A stretch of 11,117 nt of DNA from Pavlovales sp. CCMP2436 (taxonomy: Eukaryota > Haptophyta > Pavlovophyceae > Pavlovales): the NCBI GenBank assembly GCA_026770615.1, contig MU631341.1:145955-157071 (forward strand), read 5' to 3'. Of this stretch, positions 6,387-11,117 are shown piece after piece. A program made the translations under genes and the position numbers. The notes beneath the pieces are model-generated. The model searched no databases. It was not told the origin of the DNA and saw only the letters and a list, made by a program, of their open reading frames with translations. The number at the start of each line of letters is the position of its first letter. Within the stretch, counting starts at the first letter, position 1.

Positions 6387-6827
6387 ATGGAAAAAGTGCA
6401 GATTCATGAAACATTTCATCAAGTTACTGAGGAAGAACCAATGGTACAGCTTGCAACTCAGGAATCACTCGTATCTCAAAATCAGACACAGCCAAACGTC
6501 CCAATTACAAAACCAAAACGCGTCCATTCAGCTGCGCAAAAGTTAAATTACTTAAAAGCAAATGCGCGACGATTGGAAATCCTTGCTGACGCAAAAGCCC
6601 TTCGAGTATCCGCAGCTGCTGTGTTAAAAGCTAATCAAGACGCCATAAATGAATACGAACTGGCACTTCGCCTTGCACCCAAATACGGGTTCAGCGCACA
6701 ACAGCTCAAACAAGCACCACCACCAATCGAAGAAGTTCGACAGCCGGAGCAGCCAAACCGACTTAACCAAAGGGTGCCCACCTACAGGGGTCAAAGGCGT
6801 AAAGGACCAAGAATTAACTGGATTTGA
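6387..6827 (+). CDS. Basic helical protein of unknown function (146 aa), C-terminus at the virus/host border
   Basis: I do not recognise this protein. Residues 1-45 are Gln/Glu/Thr-rich and probably disordered. Residues about 46-105 are Ala/Leu/Lys-rich and probably helical (HSAAQKLNYLKANARRLEIL onward, then NEYELALRLAPKYGF). The tail is proline-rich and ends basic (YRGQRRKGPRINWI). The composition suggests a nucleic-acid-binding or scaffold-type virion protein, which is inference. It is divergent from the capsid genes and uses codons like theirs. Its last ~6 codons overlap a tRNA-like sequence, and the stop codon lies in that element's B box. The natural C-terminus may therefore have been replaced when viral DNA joined host DNA. 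Confidence 0.6.
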   Translation: MEKVQIHETFHQVTEEEPMVQLATQESLVSQNQTQPNVPITKPKRVHSAAQKLNYLKANARRLEILADAKALRVSAAAVLKANQDAINEYELALRLAPKYGFSAQQLKQAPPPIEEVRQPEQPNRLNQRVPTYRGQRRKGPRINWI

Positions 6828-6882
6828 ACCCCCGACTTCGCCCCATAGGGCTGGGGTCCTAAACCATCTTTGCTCCCGACGA
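6809..6882 (-). other. tRNA-like sequence (tRNA pseudogene, tRNA-derived repeat or attachment site)
   Basis: On the minus strand a B-box-like GGTTCAAATCC (6830-6820) lies about 45 bases downstream of an A-box-like GAGCAAAGATGG (6875-6864), close to normal tRNA spacing. Between them CCCCA and TGGGG form a perfect 5-bp anticodon-type stem (6841-6845 / 6852-6856), but the loop is 6 rather than 7 bases. Beyond the first two bases after the T loop, the T-stem and acceptor stem do not pair. It is thus a degenerate or truncated tRNA. The loss of pairing coincides with the change from GC-rich to AT-richer viral-type DNA. Confidence 0.35.
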
Positions 6883-6938
6883 GCGGCCCGCGCGCCAGCG
6901 TGTGTGAAACTGCTCAGTGTTTGGGAATTATACCAACA
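6867..6938 (+). repeat. Structured direct repeat, copy 1
   Basis: This copy matches 7847-7928 in the same orientation through TCTTTGCTCCC, GAGCGGCCCGCGC, GTGAAAC-x-GC and GGGAATTATACCAACA, with small insertions and deletions. Its left edge lies within the A box of the tRNA-like sequence. Its right edge touches the ATG of the 50-aa ORF. Confidence 0.65.
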
Positions 6939-7090
6939 TGACGTCATCCTCCTCCACGACGAACGTGGAGCTGGTCTCCTGCAAGACGCTGAGCACCTTC
7001 GGCTGCTACGAGATGAACCCGAGACCCAAGTACAACGAGATCAACGTGATCGAGAAGAACTCCTCGCGGCCTGGCAATAGCGCGAGATGA
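6938..7090 (+). CDS. Short host-type ORF or first exon (50 aa), unknown function
   Basis: ATG directly follows the repeat's ATTATACCAAC. The frame runs through 50 codons with strong preference for C or G in the third position, including a Ser/Thr stretch, VELVSCKTLSTFGCYEMNPR, and PKYNEINVIEKN. The amino-acid mix is balanced, unlike the low-complexity frames around it, so it may be a real small gene or a first exon. I recognise no family. The sequence after the stop (7091-7340) is low-complexity and gives no obvious continuation. Confidence 0.3.
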   Translation: MTSSSSTTNVELVSCKTLSTFGCYEMNPRPKYNEINVIEKNSSRPGNSAR

Positions 7091-7712
7091 GAGAGACCGA
7101 GACCGACGAGTAACGAGAACCCCAGCTAGTACAAGATGAGACCAAGAGCCGACGAGCCCCGCGCTGACCCGCTGAGCCCGCACGACGTCGCCAAGCCTCG
7201 CGCCAAGCACCGCACGCCCAGCTATTCTGCATCTGGAGAGCGAAGACCGCCTACTCCCAGGATCTTGCTGCCGTCACCTTGCCCGCGCCAAGCCGCCGAG
7301 TCCTTGCCGAGCCAACGCGCCCCCGCCGAGTCGCCGAGCCAAGCGCTCACCCTATAAGCCCAAGATAAGCCGCCGCGCTGTGCTGCCGCGCCGTCATGAA
7401 CGCGCCGCCGTCCAGTCGACGCCCACCACCGAGTCCACCAAGTTCAAGACCAAGACCGCAGCAGAGTCCGCAGAGCAACGTTCCGCTCTCGGAGATGCAC
7501 TGCCGTCGCCCGCGTCGCCGCGCTGCACCATCCAGCCGCCGCGCCGCCAAGATCAAGATCGAGACAAGGCTTCCAAATAAGTTTGCCGCGCAATCCCGCC
7601 CCACCCTCGTCTGCCGCGCAGTGCGCCGTGGATGTCTGGACGCAACCTGATCGCCCTCATGTTCTCTTGCATCAACCAGTGAGCAACGAGATATAGTTCG
7701 TGTGTGGGTGTT
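7091..7712. other. GC-rich low-complexity stretch, no gene recognised
   Basis: The stretch is dominated by GCCGAG, GCCGCG and AAGACC-like words. Examples are the imperfect repeats around 7290-7350 and the lysine/threonine/proline-coding run near 7410-7470. Open frames occur on both strands but encode Arg/Pro/Ala-rich peptides typical of chance frames in GC-rich DNA. None shows a domain. A CACCCTATAAGCC word near 7349 could be TATA-like. Confidence 0.5.
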
Positions 7713-7748
7713 GGTAGCTGCCAGACAAGGTTGTCTGGCGCTCCTACC
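7713..7748 (+). other. Strong stem-loop
   Basis: GCCAGACAA and TTGTCTGGC are perfect reverse complements separated by GG. Outside them, GGTAG (7713-7717) pairs with CTACC (7744-7748) around a small internal loop. It could act as a transcript-end hairpin or be the trace of a mobile element. No T-run follows it. Confidence 0.5.
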
Positions 7749-7785
7749 GGACTCTGCCAGCATGAGCCTGCCTGGCATCGGATTG

Positions 7786-7809
7786 GCGATTTATTGGCCA
7801 ATAAATTGC
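7786..7809. other. 24-bp near-perfect palindrome
   Basis: ATTTATTGGCCAATAAAT (7789-7806) is a perfect 18-bp palindrome, and 11 of 12 positions in each arm match over the full 24 bases. The centre contains TTGG/CCAAT on both strands. It is AT-rich inside GC-rich DNA, which makes it stand out as a possible protein-binding site. Confidence 0.55.
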
Positions 7810-7846
7810 TGTCCGTTACGTGTGTCAGTTGTCAACAATGTAGGAG

Positions 7847-7928
7847 TCTTTGCTCCCTGACGGGAGCGGCCCGCGCTCCAGGCAACGGCTCGGGTGAAAC
7901 CGCACAGCGTGTGGGAATTATACCAACA
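7847..7928 (+). repeat. Structured direct repeat, copy 2, with alternative stems
   Basis: This is the longer copy of the 6867-6938 repeat. GCTCCC (7852-7857) pairs with GGGAGC (7862-7867) across a TGAC loop. GGAGCG (7863-7868) can instead pair with CGCTCC (7874-7879), so the two stems exclude each other. Copy 1 keeps shorter versions of both. It ends in GGGAATTATACCAACA, as copy 1 does. Confidence 0.65.
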
Positions 7929-8253
7929 CAAACTAACGAGACTACCAGACGTGGAACCCATCTTCAAGAAGAAAACCCGAACGAAATCGCCTGCTCGAAG
8001 CTCTGTCGGCGCTTTGGTACCAGTAGTCTACCACCGCAAGCTCAACAGAGTGACACTCAGACGCTGACACCCGGGGCCTCCTGGACGCAGAGACTGCTCT
8101 CCAGACGGCAGAAGGGCCATCATAACATAATATAACATCATCGTTATGAATATGATAATTGATACGAACGCTGTAGCGACGACGACGACGAGGGTAAGAC
8201 CTCCGCGACTAACTACTTGCGGAATAAATTATAGAATTAGTTATACATCTAGG
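7929..8253. other. Intergenic stretch, no gene recognised
   Basis: This is the region beyond repeat copy 2 and downstream of the NFACT-R gene, which is on minus. It includes an AT-rich run near 8122-8160, a GACGACGACGACGA microsatellite near 8174-8190 and AATAAATTATAGAATTAG near 8222. These would lie in the 3' flank of the minus-strand gene. No convincing open frame was seen. Confidence 0.5.
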
Positions 8254-9330
8254 CTACGCGCCACTCGCCGCCTCAAGGGTCGCCTCGAGGCGAGCTAGGC
8301 GGTGCTGCTCCTTGGACCAGGCGACCCTGACGGTGCGCACGGAGCCGCTCAACTGGACGAGCCCGTCCACGGAGCCCATCGGCTTGCGCACCTGCCGCGC
8401 TTGGCAGAGCGTAACACCCACGGTGCCGCCCGGGTTGGATTTGGAATACTTGGCCGCGAGCATGGCCGCGTCCATCTCCACCTCGCGCGACAGCTCACCG
8501 CCGGGGAGCGTGCGCATGCGGATGACCACGTGCGAGCCCGGGCAGCCCGCCGCGTGCATCCACCAATCGTCGCTATCCCGATGTTCCGGCTCGCAGCTCA
8601 GCTTGTCGTTGTCCGCAGCCGTGCGCCCGACGCGAATCTCGGCGCCACCGGCGCTGAGATAGGTGCGGTAGGGCAGTCGAGGCTCCTTGCTCGCGTGCGG
8701 ACCCTTTGGCTTTTTGACCGCGGGCGGCGGGCGGACGGGCGGCGTGTCGCCCACCTCGAGCTCGGCCGCGAGCGCGAACGCCGCGCCCGCGCGTGGGTGG
8801 TCGAGCGTGACGACCTCGGAGAGCGCGTCCACGAGCTGCTGCAGCCGCGCGGCACGAGTTGCCTCTGCGGCCAGCTGCGCGGCAAGCTCGTCGCAGTCGG
8901 GCAGCGCCATCAGGTCGGAGTCGGCGGGCGCCGGGTCGGCGAGCAGCTCCGTTCTCCGCGCCGCGCACTGCTGCGCGCGCTCACGCGCCTTGTCGAGGCG
9001 CTTGAGCGCGCGCCCCAGCACGCGCGTCGCCTCGCTCTTGAGCCCGTCGAGGTTGATGCAGGCCGTCAAGGTTGACATGGCCACGCACGCCCTCGTCGAC
9101 GGCAGCTTGGCCGCGTCGAGCGAGTTGGTCGTGCAGGCGGCGGTGGGCCGCAGCGGCACCCGTCTGAGCATCGCGTGCCTCATGGCGAGAGGTAGGCAAC
9201 TGGCCGGAGCCAAGTGCGCCCCGATCGCCCCAACGGCCATCGCGCCGACGGACAGGCCGAAGGACAAGACGGCGCCTAGTCCCCGCCTCATGATGGACCA
9301 GACCGAGCTCTGGCCTTGCTCAAGCGCCAT
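8254..9330 (-). CDS. NFACT-R domain protein (RqcH/NEMF/FbpA family), short form, 358 aa
   Basis: The C-terminal third (about 219-340) is an NFACT-R (DUF814) domain. It has YRTYLSAGGAEIRVGRTAADNDKL (221-244), DWWMHAAGCPGSHVVIR (255-271) and a closing VRKPMGSVDGLVQLSGSVRTVRVAW (314-338), all family hallmarks. Residues about 95-175 form a charged, Ala/Leu/Arg-rich probable coiled coil. The N-terminal NFACT-N domain of full-length RqcH/NEMF is absent. The family acts in ribosome-associated quality control, where full-length members bind the 60S/50S subunit and C-terminal-tail stalled chains. What a short form does is uncertain. The N-terminus has a hydrophobic stretch (18-36) followed by a Ser/Ala/Arg-rich segment, compatible with a bipartite signal/transit peptide of a secondary plastid. 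The start has AAAAATGG context. The many overlapping frames on both strands are shadows of high GC. Confidence 0.8.
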   Translation of the reverse strand: MALEQGQSSVWSIMRRGLGAVLSFGLSVGAMAVGAIGAHLAPASCLPLAMRHAMLRRVPLRPTAACTTNSLDAAKLPSTRACVAMSTLTACINLDGLKSEATRVLGRALKRLDKARERAQQCAARRTELLADPAPADSDLMALPDCDELAAQLAAEATRAARLQQLVDALSEVVTLDHPRAGAAFALAAELEVGDTPPVRPPPAVKKPKGPHASKEPRLPYRTYLSAGGAEIRVGRTAADNDKLSCEPEHRDSDDWWMHAAGCPGSHVVIRMRTLPGGELSREVEMDAAMLAAKYSKSNPGGTVGVTLCQARQVRKPMGSVDGLVQLSGSVRTVRVAWSKEQHRLARLEATLEAASGA

Positions 9331-9380
9331 TTTTAATCTTCGGCGCCGGCTAGGGGGCTTAGGGCCGCGCGCAAGACGCG

Positions 9381-9428
9381 CTCTCCCGGCGCCGCGCCCT
9401 CCCGGCGCCGCGCCCTCCCGGCGCAGCG
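9381..9428. repeat. 16-bp GC-rich tandem repeat, three units
   Basis: Three units of (C/T)CTCCCGGCGCCGCG-type sequence lie head to tail, the last with CAGCG in place of CCGCG. They are 50 bases upstream of the NFACT-R start. The remaining part of 9331-9773 is a GC-rich divergent intergenic region with an AT-rich CTCTTTTAAAAATATCG at about 9647-9663, which may be a TATA-type element for the plus-strand gene. Nothing else was seen in it. Confidence 0.7.
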
Positions 9429-9773
9429 CTCACCCTCGCTTGCGCCCGTGGCCCGTGGGCATAGTGACTACTGGCGAGTACAGAAGACTAGGGAAAGCCG
9501 AGTACGTACCCAACGAGTTAGTTACTGAGCAATGTGGATGTTCGGTGGAAATGCCGCGTGAGCGCCCACGCACTCGCTGCCCGGCGCGGTCGAATGTGGC
9601 ACACATCAACCTCAGCTCCCGCGCACGCCCTGCCCAGCGCGGCCGCTCTTTTAAAAATATCGTCGGTTTCTGCTGCACCGCTTGCGGCGGGTGCACGCTC
9701 GCGGTGAGCAGAGCAGGGTCAGGCTGACCAGAATCGTCCGCGTGGCCGCACCCTAGGTGACCGCTAGCTGGTC

Positions 9774-10760
9774 ATGTCACTCCGCCGCCCCGAGGTGCTC
9801 GGCCCCGAGCTGGTCGAGCCGCGTGGCTACGAACCCGGCAACCTGGTCTATTCACCTCCCCCGGGCGCGCCCTCTCCGTCGGGTGGCTCGACCGGGCGCC
9901 GGCGCGTCCTGGTCGCCCGCAAGATCGTGCCCGGGCAATCACTGCAGCTGGAATCATCGCCCGAGCACCGCGCCTCGTTCCCGAAGCTGTGTGCGCCCGA
10001 GACAGAGGCTCAGTCTGTGCTGCGCGTGTCGGAAAGCGCAGCACGCCCCCGACGAGGTGTTATAAAATTAGAATGACGTGCGCTGTGTGCGCAGCTCACC
10101 GAACCAGCCCATTTCCACAGGGGCGGCTGTTTTCACCTTCCCCCGGCCACGATTCCCAACGAGGGGTCTCTAGCCGGCCGGACAGGGTGACTCAATAATC
10201 CTCCTCTTAACTGAAAATACTTTCTTTTCTCAACAACAAACTATACATCATTAGGTGTGCTCGGGCTGCTGCCACACACGCTGATCGGATCTGCTCACGA
10301 CTATAGCTCGCAGGAGCCGCAGCAGGGCGCGCCCACGAGTAGCGTCGAGGTCGGGGCTCCATTGCCCTCGCCGTACGCTTCGGCCTCGCGGCAGGATGAC
10401 TCGGGCAAGCGTTTTTCGGCGCAGGTCGGAGCCGCAGGCCTGTGGGAGACCATCGGCGAGGCGACTGCGGCGGAGGAGCTCGGCCTCTCTCGCGCCGAAG
10501 AGGCTCACGAGCACACCGCGCGTAACTGGCACCGAACCAAGCGCGCACTCGCGCAGCACACCGGACGTCCTGAGTCCGAGCTGGTGATGACTCGCGCTGA
10601 TCGTTGGCGGCACGTTACCGCGGAGGCACGGCTCGTCGAGGGGCACCGATCACTCAATGCGCAGTATGGCGAGTCGTCGTGGGCGCACGGGCTTCGCGGC
10701 GCGAACGAGCACTATGTCCCTCTCGGCAACAACCTGAGTGGCCTCTACCTCGCGGTATAG
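9774..10760 (+). CDS. Probable two-exon host gene, unknown function (about 262 aa)
   Basis: Exon 1 (9774-10056) opens MSLRRPEVLGPELVEPRGYE with strongly GC-ending codons. Exon 2 (10255-10760) has a balanced protein with a probable Ala/Glu/Arg-rich helix (ATAAEELGLSRAEEAHEH) and ends in NNLSGLYLAV. Between them, GAG|GTGTTA (10057) and CATCATTAG|GTG (10254) are possible splice sites. The 198-bp interval has a TTTCTTTTCTC tract, and the phase fits exactly: one base of a codon before and two after. I recognise no domain. Alternatively these are two separate genes, since TATAAAA at 10061-10067 could be a promoter and the donor GTGTTA is weak. Confidence 0.35.
10057..10254 (+). other. Candidate spliceosomal intron (198 bp)
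   Basis: It starts GT and ends TTAG, has pyrimidine runs (CCTCCTCTTAACTG and TTTCTTTTCTC) in its last 60 bases, and in-frame stops in the exon 1 frame. CTTAACTGA at about 10205-10213 could be a branch site. It is supported by phase and composition only. Confidence 0.35.
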
Positions 10761-10877
10761 TTTTTTACATGCATTTGTGTCTTGAATTGATAAATTTGGT
10801 GTATTAATTCTCCAACAGATTCAAAAGAAGAATATCGTGTGCAAATTCGTATGTTGTACATAATACCTTGTAATTAT

Positions 10878-11117
10878 ATGGATAATATCAAAGGTCCGCC
10901 GCGCCCCGCCCGTGCCACTCGATCGCGCACATCCCGAGTTCTCGCGAAAGCGGGAGGAGGCGCACCGGGCGGCAGGTGGCCACGGAGCACCGCTGCCCGA
11001 GCTGCGCACGCACGGCGGGACGATGACGGGCAACGAGCAGGAGGGCTCGCCCGAGGGTTCGCCCAAGGCACCTCCACGCACCGCACCTCCCCAGGTACGC
11101 GCTCGTCACGATCGCAC
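10878..11117 (+). CDS. Possible partial coding region running off the window
   Basis: From ATG at 10878 one frame is open to the window end. A second frame in the same direction is also open from about 10895 and has more plausible codons (Glu/Arg/Pro-rich, with EFSRKREEAHRAAGG). Which frame is real is unclear. An upstream TTCTCCAACAG (10809-10819) could be a 3' splice site. Minus-strand frames here are equally long, so chance openness in GC-rich DNA is a serious alternative. 10761-10877 is AT-rich and fits a 3' flank of the gene before it. Confidence 0.2.
   Translation, partial: MDNIKGPPRPARATRSRTSRVLAKAGGGAPGGRWPRSTAARAAHARRDDDGQRAGGLARGFAQGTSTHRTSPGTRSSRSH

Noticed and set aside
7347..7801. 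Minus-strand frames of 82-143 aa and plus-strand frames of 66-84 aa in the low-complexity region
   Set aside because: They are Arg/Pro/Ala-rich, mutually overlapping and without any domain. This is as expected for GC-rich noncoding DNA.
8302..9727. Plus-strand frames of up to 346 aa opposite the NFACT-R gene
   Set aside because: They encode Arg/Ala/Ser-rich shadows of a GC-rich coding region. The minus-strand frame carries the recognisable NFACT-R motifs.
10821..11109. Minus-strand frames of 70-86 aa at the right end
   Set aside because: Several overlapping frames on both strands are open because of GC content. None has a recognisable feature.

Overview
The window looks like nuclear DNA of a eukaryotic, probably algal, genome that carries remnants of a small double-jelly-roll (DJR) DNA virus of the Polinton / Polinton-like virus / virophage type. 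The left 60% (about 1-6830) is AT-richer and holds viral genes and minisatellites. The right 40% (about 6830-11117) is strongly GC-rich, with GC-ending codons, and holds host-type genes. One of these is a short NFACT-R (RqcH/NEMF-family) protein with a hydrophobic N-terminus that could be a secondary-plastid presequence. The host assignment is inference.

Layout. 1-356: minisatellite DNA without a gene. 357-2115 (minus): a broken replication gene with possible family B polymerase palm features upstream of a superfamily 1 helicase Walker A region. It is split by a perfect 37-bp tandem duplication. 2116-3731: no conventional gene, but several tandem arrays: a 10-bp array, a 94-bp array in which three units carry a small ORF, a 29-bp array of constant cores with interchangeable tails, and a 20-bp array. 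3732-6257: the capsid module. 6387-6827 (plus): a divergently transcribed 146-aa basic protein that ends in a tRNA-like sequence at the virus/host border. 6828-8253: GC-rich host DNA with a two-copy structured repeat, hairpins and one short ORF. 8254-9330 (minus): the NFACT-R gene. 9774-10760 (plus): a probable two-exon gene of unknown function. 10878-end: a possible partial coding region.

The main result is in the capsid module. Four open frames make sense only as halves of two genes. The N-terminal half of a DJR major capsid protein is on plus at 5580-~5955 and its C-terminal half is on minus at ~4640-3732. The N-terminal half of a penton/minor capsid protein is on minus at 6257-~5955 and its C-terminal half is on plus at ~4640-5088. 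One inversion of about 1.3 kb (~4640 to ~5955) explains all four pieces. Undoing it gives a co-oriented row on the minus strand: penton, a 121-aa small virion-type protein, MCP, then the replication gene, with the 146-aa gene divergent. Whether this is decay, an assembly chimera or a switchable invertible segment cannot be told from one sequence. No packaging ATPase, adenain-type protease or integrase is visible, so the viral element is incomplete or scrambled.
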